64,000 bases of DNA from Lutjanus erythropterus (GCA_020091685.1 CM034607.1:20079221-20143220), one strand, 5' to 3'; positions 25,101 to 33,822 are shown, counted from the stretch's first letter. Notes: a model not told the origin generated them from the sequence alone. Numbers and translations are program-made.

Positions 25101-27234
25101 TTAGTTGCACAGCCAGCTTAGTAAGGCTGATGTGTAGCTTCCATTAATAAATGATGAGCATTGTGGAAACCCCAGTACCAGTTCGGCTGTGAGTCGAATT
25201 TATCGTTTTCCGATAAGCTAACTCAACCAACTCTGTTACAAAAGCATTAGTCAATATTGTATTGATCAATCTGCATTTTAGACAACACTAGTCTATGCAG
25301 AAGGCGAGTTGGTAAACATACCTCGTCTGTTCCTGCAGAATCAGGTGGGGCTCCACAAAGAACTTGACGCGCAGCCTCAGTCGACAGGGCGCCACATTAT
25401 CCATCTGCTGGCATATGCGATTCCTCAGATTCAGCCACAGGTTCTCTCCTTTGCTGCCCGTGAACTGCAGCCCAAAGTAGTCCACTTCAATTATACCCAA
25501 CTTTCTGCAAACCTGAGGGGGGAGATGAAAGAAAGTTGACAAAAGAAAGAAATTCAAACAGGATCCTAAAACCGTCTGTTTGGGAGACAGTATCAAGGGC
25601 AGGGGACACAGCAAATCATTCAGACAAAGGACACTTTTCAGGTTCTATAAAAAGTTTTCTTTTTACTGCAGGACGCAGACAGAGGGGGCACCTAACACCT
25701 TTGGCCCTTTTCCATACATGGAACTGGCCTGGCTTGACTCAGTTTGACTCAGCCTGTCAGCCCTGCACAGTGGGGGCTGTGACAAGGACTCTGTTGTTTA
25801 TTTTCATGAATAATCTCCAAATTTCGATTAATCAGTTATCAAAATGTTCTTTCAATTGACTAGTAGACCAATCGTTGCGGCGTTACTGGTGACAGAAGGC
25901 TAAAATGTCCTTCATTGAGACAATCCATATTAGTTTTGGGCTCCTGGAGGAGCAACAGAATTCACCCAAGAGGAATCAATAAAGTTTCTCAAGATTTGCA
26001 CAAAGCTAGAGAAAAAACGAGTGCTTTTATCACTTTACTCATTAGGATTTCTGCTCCCCAGTGCTGCTACTCTCACACAGATAAAAACCCATCAATATTC
26101 TAAAGCTCAGGATAGGGTGGAAGTAGTGAACTTGGAGGCTCTCCCGGGGTGAAAGGGGCTCATCAAACCCACAATCCCACGCCCCCTCAGCGGCGGCGGC
26201 CACGAGGTTCTTACATAAATGCTGGTGGACGTCTGCAGGGAGCCCGGAGGGAGGCTGAGATAAAACTCATTCATCATACCCATGGCAAGTTGGGGATATG
26301 CCATGCATGTGAAATAGCTACATTTTATTACAGGAAGGAAAAAAAAAAAAAACATCTTGAGGCGACAGATGAAAGGAAGAGTTCATGCTTTCCTGTTCGC
26401 GTGCACTTTGGAGGGAATCTAAACAACTTTAGTTCTGATTGAAGTTACTTTCCCCTGTTATGTCTCTTGTATTGTTTGTTTGTTTTAGGGTCCCACGTCA
26501 CCACGTCGTGGCATTAAAGGCATTTTAATTAAGATAAAGCGTTCCGACGGTTTTTTATCTTATGTTTCAGTGAAGTTTCAGTTTGACTGGAGTGAGAACG
26601 CAGAGTGCTTGCAAAGGCAGAAGAATGAACTCTAGTAACCTTCACAAAGCCATCTGCCTCTGACTAAGCCATGCAGGTAGACAAGCGACAGCCAGCAGTT
26701 TTACACCACGGTATTAAAACTTTCCTGCTTGTACTTAAACTAAAACGTTTCGACCTTTAGTAGCCATTTAAAGGTTTCGTTCCTACAAATGTATCATTTT
26801 TTTCCCTGCACGTTTCGGAACATTTTGTCTCGGCTGTGCACAACAACAAAGCAGATGTAGCGATAGTTTTGTTGTTGTTTACAGAACAAGTTCGCAGTGA
26901 ATGTTGTGTCGAGCAGCAAATGCACCTCATTTTAAGTCCTGTATTTAATTCCTCAATCTGATTTAGCAGAATATGCGAGTCACACAAAAGCGACGAGCCG
27001 TTTCAAGTTTAGAAAAATGTGAAATTTAAAAGTTTCGTATGATAACAAGAACGCTGCCACCCCGTCGGATGTTGTCACTGATTTAAATACGTTTTTAAAA
27101 GGGTAAAATGAATAATAAAATGTGATGTGTATTCTATCACAGCCTACCTTATTAAGACAGTCTTCTCCGTTCGCCTTCGCATCAACTTCCACTTCCATCA
27201 CCACCGAGTCCGGGCGAGTAACGTGGCAGAGCAT
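7697..27234 (-). CDS. mylip: MYLIP/IDOL E3 ubiquitin ligase, seven coding exons (whole gene span)
   Basis: The spliced CDS joins 27234-27148, 25512-25322, 14253-14068, 11799-11602, 11213-11049, 9950-9527 and 7894-7697. That is 1,449 nt, or 482 residues plus stop, and every junction is GT-AG and in phase. The product is a FERM domain (about residues 1-280), a basic/Ser-rich linker (about 335-365), a CxxC pair at 366/369, then a C3HC4 RING at about 388-422. In known vertebrates this protein ubiquitinates LDLR, VLDLR and ApoER2 with UBE2D enzymes, is induced by LXR, and binds myosin regulatory light chain. Numbering runs one ahead of human: Cys388 matches human Cys387 (needed for activity), and Ile432/Leu434 match the RING-dimer residues Val431/Leu433. 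Human MYLIP is 445 residues; this one carries about 37 extra at the C-terminus. Teleosts have two paralogues (mylipa, mylipb). The tail suggests the a-type, but I cannot decide that here. Confidence 0.96.
8006..8165. repeat. 'Gctagct' palindromic element, half copy B in mylip intron 6
   Basis: It has the order gttgaaaagaaa, aaattttgaag, gacctgtaaaagttgcata, agttagctaatg, then nested gctagct. This matches the inverted right end of the 59-kb copy. Only one arm was clear. Confidence 0.65.
9041..9077 (+). repeat. (CA)n microsatellite
   Basis: A pure CA dinucleotide run of 37 bases in mylip intron 6. It is a likely polymorphic marker. Confidence 0.95.
9527..9950 (-). CDS. mylip: mylip coding exon 6 (FERM end, linker, first part of RING)
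   Basis: This exon completes Arg276 and encodes residues 277-417. It starts [20 protein letters not shown], then [20 protein letters not shown], then a Ser/Arg-rich linker, a CSSC pair (Cys366, Cys369), a short coiled stretch ([13 protein letters not shown]) and RING ligands Cys388, Cys391, Cys403, His405, Cys408/409 and Cys412. The acceptor is TTTCTAG| at 9951 and the donor is TTCAG|GTGAGA at 9527/9526. A third cysteine remembered in human MYLIP just before the coil (Cys360/363/368 set) appears to be absent. Confidence 0.95.
9951..11048 (-). other. mylip intron 5
   Basis: This is a phase-2 intron of 1,098 bp with an impure GT repeat at about 10969-11003. Nothing else was recognised. Confidence 0.85.
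11049..11213 (-). CDS. mylip: mylip coding exon 5 (FERM F3 lobe)
   Basis: This exon completes Arg221, encodes residues 222-275 and gives two bases of Arg276. It contains [20 protein letters not shown] and [18 protein letters not shown]. In family structures the F3 (PTB-like) lobe recognises the receptor tail. The acceptor is TTCTCTTAG| at 11214 and the donor is ACAG|GTGAGA at 11049/11048. A second AG two bases downstream of the acceptor would break the frame. Confidence 0.95.
11602..11799 (-). CDS. mylip: mylip coding exon 4 (FERM F2/F3 lobes)
   Basis: This exon completes Ser155, encodes residues 156-220 and gives two bases of Arg221. It contains [20 protein letters not shown] and the F3-lobe strand [19 protein letters not shown]. 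The acceptor is TTGTGCAG| at 11800 and the donor is ACAG|GTATGC at 11602/11601. Phase 2 at both ends matches its neighbours. Confidence 0.95.
11800..14067 (-). other. mylip intron 3
   Basis: This is a phase-2 intron of 2,268 bp. It includes an interspersed-repeat fragment around 12340-12560 (the 'tattggccccag...ggccctaa' type) and a GT microsatellite at 13155-13199. Confidence 0.85.
13155..13199 (+). repeat. (GT)n microsatellite, imperfect
   Basis: A GT dinucleotide run with two GTAT interruptions, in mylip intron 3. Confidence 0.92.
14068..14253 (-). CDS. mylip: mylip coding exon 3 (FERM F2 lobe)
   Basis: This exon completes Arg93, encodes residues 94-154 and gives two bases of Ser155. It contains [16 protein letters not shown] and the strongly conserved [19 protein letters not shown]. 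The acceptor is CCTGTAG| at 14254 and the donor is CAG|GTACAG at 14068/14067. An ATG lies inside the exon (14240), but the conserved HIFF residues before it show that the exon begins at 14253. Confidence 0.95.
15425..15500 (+). repeat. LINE 3' tail (L2/Maui-like)
   Basis: 'Cagggctccctggaagaaga' is followed by 'gatctagtgtcttaatggga' and 'ccttcctgggtaaataaaag', a typical fish LINE 3' end. Only the tail is recognised. Confidence 0.6.
16401..16432 (+). repeat. (CA)n microsatellite, imperfect
   Basis: A CA-rich run with CG substitutions, in mylip intron 2. Confidence 0.8.
20665..20765 (+). repeat. L2-like LINE 3' fragment
   Basis: 'Ggaacctatcccaccatgta' and 'caaggaaacaccctggatag' are followed by 'gtctgtcgcaaggcaggcaa'. 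These match the remembered consensus of vertebrate L2-like tails (cctatcccagc...caccctgga...tccatcgcagggc). Confidence 0.6.
23095..23480. other. GC-rich block in mylip intron 2
   Basis: This block stands out from the AT-rich intron: CCGCTGCCGCCGCC-type sequence, G runs and a perfect CArg-type box CCAAATATGG at 23250-23259. ORFs here on both strands have low-complexity translations and no recognisable domain. It may be a regulatory element, but the sequence alone does not show this. Confidence 0.35.
25322..25512 (-). CDS. mylip: mylip coding exon 2 (FERM F1 lobe)
   Basis: This exon encodes residues 30-92 plus two bases of Arg93. It begins [17 protein letters not shown] and ends HLILQEQTR, matching vertebrate MYLIP almost residue for residue. 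The acceptor is a pyrimidine-rich CCCCTCAG| at 25513 and the donor is GAG|GTATGT at 25322/25321. The intron leaves phase 2. Confidence 0.95.
25513..27147 (-). other. mylip intron 1
   Basis: This is a GT-AG intron of 1,635 bp, phase 0. It carries a fragment of a teleost interspersed repeat near 25790-25885 (the 'cgattaatc...gttgcagc' family) and otherwise nothing recognisable. Confidence 0.85.
27148..27234 (-). CDS. mylip: mylip coding exon 1 (start codon, FERM F1 lobe start)
   Basis: This exon encodes residues 1-29. It starts [12 protein letters not shown] and ends at GEDCLNK, nearly identical to the human N-terminus. The donor is AAG|GTAGGC at 27148/27147, phase 0. The ATG at 27234-27232 is the start because the protein begins exactly where known MYLIP proteins begin. 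Confidence 0.94.
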
Positions 27235-27600
27235 TTTGGCTTCTGTCTTGTGTAAATCTTTGGTGTGCCACCCTTCGATTTAAAATAATAAAACAATTCT
27301 CGAGCCCTCTTAAAAAAAACCCCTACATCAATCCTTCGTCACTTTCTCAGCCCTTCCACTCTCCGTGTGGCGGATCTGAAGCCACCAGCTGTAGGCTATA
27401 TCAATGAAATGCCATGCACAGCACCGCCCACTTACAGCCGCCCAATCACGGCGAGCGTGACAGAATCGCTGCGACGTTCTAACGAATCAGAAGTCGCGTT
27501 ACATCGGCACGCTGTTCTGGCTGGAGCTCACCTCCCGTGCCTGGAAGTGTGAGGAGTCCACTGCGCCCTCGTCTGGCTCGCCTTTTGCAGGGACCTGAAG
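27235..27600 (-). promoter_or_regulatory. mylip 5' leader and proximal promoter region
   Basis: This stretch lies directly upstream of the mylip start codon. About 27360-27600 is visibly richer in G+C and CpG than the surrounding AT-rich DNA. CCAAT on the plus strand at 27442-27446 is an inverted CCAAT box with respect to mylip. No TATA box was recognised, and the transcription start was not determined. Confidence 0.5.
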
Positions 27601-28184
27601 TAGCTCTTTCAACTCACCTGCTCCTAATGAATTAGACATTTCAGCGAACTTCAGCAGGCCTCGGGGTGAGTTTAATGGCTTGTATACGCTTCTCCACTCG
27701 GTTTGTGTGAATAATGTATGGGAATGCTGCCAGAAATAGCCGTGATAATCTGCAGCTACTGTCCAAATGTATCAAATTTTCATGATGGCGGCCCCCTTTT
27801 TGTTTCCCAGCGCTGTTCCACCTTTTTCGTTGTGTCCCTGCTTGTGTAACACTTGGAGCAACTTAGTGATTTTTGTCCTTGAACCGGAGGCACGTTTGCT
27901 AAAATGACAGGGTGCAGATTTTTAATTTAAGCTGCACCTTATCGAGGTGAGGAACAAAGGGCCCATACAAAGGTGACTTCCCTGTCTTCAGTGCTGATAT
28001 GAAGTGTAATCAAATCATAATGAGATTGGTGTGATAGAAGTTGTCTGGCGTCCAGACTCATTTGAGAACCCCTGACCTTATTTAAAGTAAAGATGAATAA
28101 AAAAAAAAAAAAAGCCTTTTAGATCATGTGTTGCACCTATTTAACAATATATATCCAAAAAAAATGAACAAAGAAAAATATAAG

Positions 28185-28705
28185 ACTGCAACTAACAATG
28201 ATTTTCATTCTGGATTATTTTTTTTATTTTTTTTGATTAATCGAGTAGTTGTTTGGTCCATAAAATGTCAGAAAATAGCGAAAAATGCTGATCACTGTTT
28301 TCCAAAGCCCAAGCTGACATCCTCTAAGACAGTAGTGCCCAACCCTGGTCCTCAGGGCCCACTGTCCTGCATGTTTTAGATGTTTCCCTGCTCCAACACA
28401 CCTGATTCAAATGATCAGACTGTTGTCAGGCTTCTGCAGAGGCTTGATGATGAGCTGATCATTTGAATCAGGTGCGTTGGAGCAGGGAAACATCTAAAAC
28501 ATGCAGGACAGTGGGCCCTGAGGACCAGGGTTGGGCACCACTGCTCTAAGATATTGTTTTGGCCACAACCAAACAATACTCAGTTTAATTTAAAAATGTG
28601 AAATAGAATTTCAACATTTTTTTTTTCCTTAAAATGACTCAAAACAATTAATTAATTATCAAAATAGACTGCCATTTAATTGACTAGTCTTTGCTGCTCT
28701 ACATA
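28185..28705. repeat. Older teleost interspersed repeat split by the hAT MITE
   Basis: The left part has 'gactgcaactaacaatgattttcatt' and then 'gtccataaaatgtcagaaaat'. After the MITE the sequence continues 'tattgttttggccacaacc' and ends 'gactagtctttgctgctct'. Removing the insert gives a continuous copy of a repeat I know as common in fish, beginning with an inverted 'agagctgcaac' end. Related fragments lie near 8180-8325, 17400-17700 and 25790-25885. Confidence 0.75.
28330..28543. mobile_element. hAT-type MITE, 214 bp, with perfect 8-bp target duplication
   Basis: Two 88-bp arms (28330-28417 and 28456-28543) are inverted copies differing at only about two positions, around a 38-bp loop. The ends are CAGTAGTGCCC and, inverted, CAGTGGTGCCC. 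The flanks CTCTAAGA (28322-28329 and 28544-28551) are an exact 8-bp duplication, the hAT hallmark. The element has no coding capacity. Confidence 0.92.
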
Positions 28706-31440
28706 AAATCAATTTCTTTGTATTTCTACATCAAACTCATGGAAAATCTGTTCATTTTTTTCTTTCTGTAAACTAACTAGTTTCAGCCAATAAGGTTATG
28801 ACATCCACCTGTTAATCTTCAACTTTAAGCAGTGCAGCATGTAGCAACAGTAGGCTATGTCACATCAGTGTGTCTTTCAAGATGTTTGAGACCTCAAATC
28901 TTGTTTTGTTTTCCCAAAATACCACAGTTACAGGCCTGCTGGCTTGACTTTATTCACTTTTGGGAAGGTGGTATCTGTGACCGTAGATATTGCTTAAGGC
29001 TTTTTACAGTGAACTGCTTCATCAACTAACAATAGCTATATGGAGCATAAATTGGGCTGCGGGCCAGGCCTCACTGATTGTTACTGTACACAATCACAAC
29101 TTAGACTTTATTCACTGATTTGGATGAAATTGATCATATTGCATGGGGAAAATGCTTTCTGGTTTGCCTTTTGTAGTCTGTAGCGGATGACAGAACTCGG
29201 CTCAGCAGCCTCCCAGTGAACGCATCTGGACTGGATAGGTTTACTTGTTGCTAAAGAGTCCCAGACTCACCGTGTTCACTGGGAGTTCATTGGTCAGCTG
29301 TCTGTAGCTGTCTGCATGGCTTTGGGAACATTGTGTTAACACTCATTCAGTGCTATTGGCTGCTGTGACAAGTTCCTCCCTAGCTTCCTGTTTGTACAGG
29401 ACACATGTAAATATGTGGAAGCCAATTGCACTCTGATTTGTTTTTATTTTGTGCAGACTTTAAAGGTAGAATCAGTAGGATTTGTCTAAGATGTTTGTAA
29501 ATGCACTAGAAAGTTAGTTTATTGTTGTGTCTCATTCCTAGAATGTGAAGTACTGATGTTTTTGTTTGTTAAAGCATCCTGTGCACAGCAACATCTTGAG
29601 AAAAACAGGCAGAGGTAGGGTCTCTGCAGATACAGCCACCACCACACACTTCTATTGGTTTACAAGCGATGATTGACAGGGATTATGTTTTTGAGTCTAT
29701 ACATTGTTCTTTAGGAAAATGCCTTTAAAATCTTTTCACTCAGGCTGTTGAAATACTGTGTTGTTTGGTTATTGAAAGCTGAAGCTGACTTATAGAGAGA
29801 CATTTAATAATTCAGTGTTCATTCAGCCTCATCTCCTCCAAAACACTCTTTTGGGGTTTATTATTCAGCAACAAAGTGTTGTAATTTCCACAGTGGGAGA
29901 CAGTTTAGGCCAGGCGACACTGCAGAAAAATCTGCAGCCACATACACTCATACTTACACAAGGGAAGCATGATGTTCAGCCAAGCCCTGTGTTAGCCTGC
30001 CAGGGGACATTTTAGAGTAGAGACAGCAGTGTGTCTCTCCATATTTTCATGCTCTCCCACCACTGCATTCCTGATGTATTATCAGTGACTCAGATAGAGC
30101 AGGACCCAAAAGGAGCTCCTAAACACAATCACCTCACTTCCATTATTGTATTGAAGCAGTTACTTCGAGTAAGAGATGAGATTTGAATTTACATACTGCA
30201 TGTGTGAAGATGCATTGTGTGTGCATTTGATTGGGTGTCTCTTTATCTGGGTGTTCTTTTCAATCAGTTAAGATGAATAAAAAGCTGATAAGAGCTATAA
30301 AAAGTGACTGCTGCACTTTGATTGAAATGGTAGTAATTTACAGACGGCCTATCTAAACAGATATCTGTATGTGGATGCAGAATCTGCAGACAAGGGACAA
30401 GATTTTGCTATTAGAAGTGTTTTTGATTTTATTTATAGTCAGTTGTATTGAAAAATAACATTTGAGAGGGCATTGGTTGCATACAGGTAAACAGAGAAAA
30501 AGAGGTGGAACGCATAGACTGGAATGGAACCCACTGGCTATCATCCGATGATTTAACTTTTTATTAGCTTTATTTAAAATTTAAAACTTATAATAGAGAT
30601 TATCCTCTAACTCCCTTCTCATGTCTCAAGTTGCTAATCAGACTGTAAACAATGGTAGTCTTGGTCTGGATATCCATTATCAGTTATCAGGATATCTGCT
30701 GGCTAAACTGGAAGCCTGAAACATTGATTTAGAGGTTAAGTTATTTTGATTGGTCCATGGAGGATCCTGCATTCATTCATGTATCACATCCAAATCTCAA
30801 AAACATCAGTGATTTGATTTTGCACTAGCTGTGCTTCATGATTTGTTTTCCAGTAAGCAGTGGTAACTTATACTGTGGCCCCATTCCCACCAAGCAAGGT
30901 GTGTCATGTTTGCCACTGAACTGGTTCAAAGAGTGGTTGCACATTAATAGGCTACACCGTGTTTACTGTGAAAGATGAGACAAAATGCATGGTAAACATT
31001 TCCTAGTGTCACTGTGTGAAATGTAACTGTCAGGAAAGATATTCTCAGATCTGATGCTGGTTTGGAATCATTCGAGTGACTCACAGCCCCCCGTGCACAA
31101 ACGTTGACTCAACAGATTTTATCAGCTGCAGCTACGTGTGTGTGTGTGTGTGTGTGTGAGTGAGTGATATGGTCAGCCAGCGTGGAGTCGGCAGCTGCTA
31201 GTGTCCTTTTGCCCCGAGGTGATGCAAGAAGATGTACAATGGACGAACGGACAGACGTGCAGTCTGAGCAGCGCTCATAACCATAAATGGAAAAGCAGGG
31301 AAGATAGTGGGTGACCTAATGTCCTCTGTCAACGTGGGGCTGGACGTACAGAGCAGGCAACATACACGTACACGTACACTCGTGCTCTATGACTGGATAT
31401 AGAGCACTTGCAGATACAGAGCTGGTGGGCTCTGTCAGTC
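28706..31440. other. Intergenic, nothing recognised apart from a GT repeat
   Basis: No ORF with protein-like composition and no clear element ends. A short 'taaaggtagaatcagtaggat' stretch near 29460 may be an old repeat fragment. Confidence 0.55.
31137..31168 (+). repeat. (GT)n microsatellite
   Basis: A GT run passing into GAGTGAGTGA, in intergenic DNA. Confidence 0.85.
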
Positions 31441-31448
31441 CTCTAAAA

Positions 31449-32089
31449 TAGGGGTTCTCAACCTTTTCGAATTCTGACCCGCAGAAAAAAGAGAATGGCG
31501 GTCGTGACCCTCTGTCTGCCCAAGACTCTTCAGGAATCCCTGTAGAAGACATGGAAGCTACCAAACTTCATTATATCACTGGTACAGTGAAGAAGATTAG
31601 AACATGGTGGTTTCTGTTGGTAATTGTGATATTATGTTGGTTTATAGTTTTAACCATAAATGAAGTAGCTTACATTTCTTGAGGAGAGCTGTATTTTGCA
31701 TATATTTAAAGGCATAATATGCAACGTTTTCCCAAAGAAAACAATTTATAGACTCATTAACATAATGCCCTTCAATCATCACTTTTGACCCACTAGAAAT
31801 GTGTGGTGGTGTCTGTGTCTGCGCCCTCTTCTATCCTCTGCTTGTATTTCTCATTATTTTGTTGTGCTCAGGACACTTCAACCCAAAGTGTTGGTTTCAT
31901 ATGTCCCGGGAATGAGACACAACAATAAAACTTTTTGTTGCCAACAGCTCGGACAAATCCTATGTCCTATGTTTCTATTTCCTCCTGCTTGCCACATTAT
32001 CTTATTTTATTCTCCACACCCACCTGGGGAGCCCCAGAAATTATCTTGCAGACCCTTTTGGGGTCACAATCCCTGATTGAGAACCACTG
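31449..32089. mobile_element. Degenerate hAT-like element, about 641 bp
   Basis: The left end TAGGGGTTCTCAACC and right end, inverted, CAGTGGTTCTCAATC are a classic hAT (Charlie-like) pair. Flanking octamers CTCTAAAA (31441-31448) and TTCTAAAG (32090-32097) match at six of eight positions, as expected for an old target duplication. No transposase frame survives. Confidence 0.7.
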
Positions 32090-32597
32090 TTCTAAAGTGC
32101 AACAACAGACATGCATGCAAAAGTACTAACAGACAAAAATATAAATCAACAATTCTCTGTAATGCACTGAAAAAAACATATGTGAATAACAATTTCAGGT
32201 GTTGCTATATTTAGTCTATTTTGCAACATTTTATTTGCTATACTGTCCTCCATGTCACTGTTCATGCAGACAACAGATGAAAGACACCCTGTTGTTTATA
32301 GGTGCTCACATATGGTTAAAAAAATTAACATTTCCCTTAGTGTACAGTTATACTTATAGACAGACTTGTTTAGGAAAATAAAAAAAATATGTAATGTGGA
32401 ATTGAATATTAATGCAATAATAACCACAAGAAGAAATAGAGTAGGATGAATAGGGAAAAACAAAAATCAACATTCATCTATTAAGACTCCCTTTTTGCAC
32501 ATCTAGGTCAATCTTTTGGGGTAGGGCATCTTTTTTTACCATCTGTGCTCTCACACAAACACAGACCATTTTCAGACTCCTGGTTCGCGGCTAGGTA

Positions 32598-32732
32598 TGA
32601 CATCATGCAATGTGACATCACTTCCCTCTGAGGCAAGTCACCGCTCACTCGACTGGAGCGTGAACACATAGCCATGCAGGGGTTTGTGTGTGCGCGTGTG
32701 TGTGTGTGTGTCTGTGTGGGCACATGACATCA
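32598..32732 (+). promoter_or_regulatory. Three TGACATCA octamers (ATF/CREB/AP-1-like) upstream of the 297-residue gene
   Basis: Identical TGACATCA octamers lie at 32598-32605, 32613-32620 and 32725-32732, with a further CGTCATCA just after. They differ by one base from the palindromic CRE TGACGTCA. They lie 200-330 bp upstream of the ORF start, where a promoter is expected. Confidence 0.4.
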
Positions 32733-32932
32733 CAGCGTCATCACTGCCCATCTCCGTAGCCAAAGCTGTGCCTCTTGAAGCAGAGATTATGTCAGAAAGT
32801 GCCATGCTAGCAGAGCTGCTGCGGCTGTTGTTGTTTACATTCCTTTACTCTTTTCACTCTAAGCCGAAAGAGGAGCAGCACCAGGCGGCTGACAGATTAG
32901 GCGAACGGAGGGGATTGTTTGCCCAAGTATGA
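32684..32932 (+). CDS. Upstream ORF overlapping the start of the 297-residue gene (uORF or alternative N-terminus)
   Basis: This is an 82-codon frame whose TGA overlaps the next ATG in the sequence ATGA (32929-32932). Its first 30 codons read through a GT-repeat and look non-coding. From the internal ATG at 32789 it reads MSESAMLAELLRLLLFTF, an amphipathic, protein-like start. It could be a translated uORF, an alternative first exon (a weak GTATGA donor sits at 32927), or chance. There is no homology I recognise. Confidence 0.3.
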   Translation: MCVRVCVCVSVWAHDITASSLPISVAKAVPLEAEIMSESAMLAELLRLLLFTFLYSFHSKPKEEQHQAADRLGERRGLFAQV

Positions 32933-33822
32933 GGAAAGGCCAGAGGGCGAGCAGCTCCTCTGAGTCCGAAGAGAATCCACGGCCACGGTCAAAGGATTCA
33001 GAAGACCAGTCGTCACCTCATGGATGCTCATCAGATGAAGACTCGTCATCCGAAGACTCATTGTCCGAATCAGATGCGGAGGCGGAACATGCGATGAAGA
33101 GGAGCCAGAGGTTCAGCAGCTCTTTCAGCTTCGGAGAAGATAATCAGCTGCAAGCAAACTGCGAGGACAGAGAAGAAGAAGAAGAAGAAGAACTGTCGCC
33201 GAAGAACTCCAATGGAGTACCTGTCACAGAACTGGTGGAGGCAGAGTTGGCAGCAGAATGCGTCCGATTAGAGAAGCAGGACACTTATTGTGACACAAAT
33301 CAACCTTCAAGGTCAGGCTTGTTCAGGCCTCAAGCGTTATGGCTGGCAATGACGAGGTGTCTCTCACTCCGATGGCCTCCTTGTCTGTCCATCAACAGAC
33401 AAAGTAACAAGAAACTAGCATTCCAAGTGGACCTCAACCAATCGGAGGACACGCAGTCATCCATCAGCTCTGGATCAGCCAATGAGAGCTCTTCAAGTAG
33501 TTCATCCACTTTAGATGACAGAGAAGTGACATCGGTGAAGCACGAGGAAGAGGAAGTCAAAAGCAGAGGGGTTAAAAGCGTTCCACCCCCTCGTCGCGGG
33601 ATTTCTCGGTCCTCCCCCAGAACGCTGAGAGCCAGACAAACTCCAGACTCACTGTTAGCGTCAATGATCCTGGAGAAAGAAATGTTCCTGAGGATTGAGC
33701 TGGTAGATTCAGGCGATGAGGGGGAAGATTTACGCTACCGGGCAGAGTGGAAGCTGTCAGAGAGGACTAAGGAACTGGCAGAGGGAGTCTGGCTCTCTCG
33801 AAGCCAAAAAATGATGGATTGA
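32929..33822 (+). CDS. Uncharacterised Ser/Glu-rich protein, single exon, 297 residues
   Basis: I do not recognise this protein. The open frame is by far the longest in the window. An in-frame stop lies 39 bases upstream (32890-32892), the ATG has A at -3, and a poly(A) signal follows at 34231. Residues 1-60 are Ser/Glu/Asp-rich and likely disordered. An acidic run follows at 82-88, a Trp/Cys-containing hydrophobic patch at about 130-155 (LFRPQALWLAMTRCLSLRW), and another Ser/acidic stretch at about 171-211. A basic Pro/Arg segment leads to a folded-looking C-terminal module at about 241-292 (MILEKEMFLRIELVDSGDE, then YRAEWKLSERTKELAEGVWL). No signal peptide or transmembrane helix is seen. 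The strong amino-acid bias and sharp ordered/disordered layout argue for a real nuclear or cytosolic protein rather than a chance ORF. Further upstream exons cannot be excluded. Confidence 0.7.
   Translation: MRKGQRASSSSESEENPRPRSKDSEDQSSPHGCSSDEDSSSEDSLSESDAEAEHAMKRSQRFSSSFSFGEDNQLQANCEDREEEEEEELSPKNSNGVPVTELVEAELAAECVRLEKQDTYCDTNQPSRSGLFRPQALWLAMTRCLSLRWPPCLSINRQSNKKLAFQVDLNQSEDTQSSISSGSANESSSSSSSTLDDREVTSVKHEEEEVKSRGVKSVPPPRRGISRSSPRTLRARQTPDSLLASMILEKEMFLRIELVDSGDEGEDLRYRAEWKLSERTKELAEGVWLSRSQKMMD

Larger units (their letters stand above)
14254..25321 (-). other. mylip intron 2, 11.1 kb
   Basis: This is the largest intron and splits Arg93 in phase 2. It contains a LINE tail (about 15425-15500), a 'gctgcaac' family repeat (about 17400-17700), an L2-like tail (about 20665-20765), a CA-rich microsatellite (16401-16432) and a GC-rich block at about 23095-23480. 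I found no exon-like ORF of recognisable origin inside it. Confidence 0.85.

Noticed and set aside
33330-33560. 76-residue minus-strand ORF inside the 297-residue gene
   Set aside because: Antisense shadow of the longer, better supported plus-strand frame.
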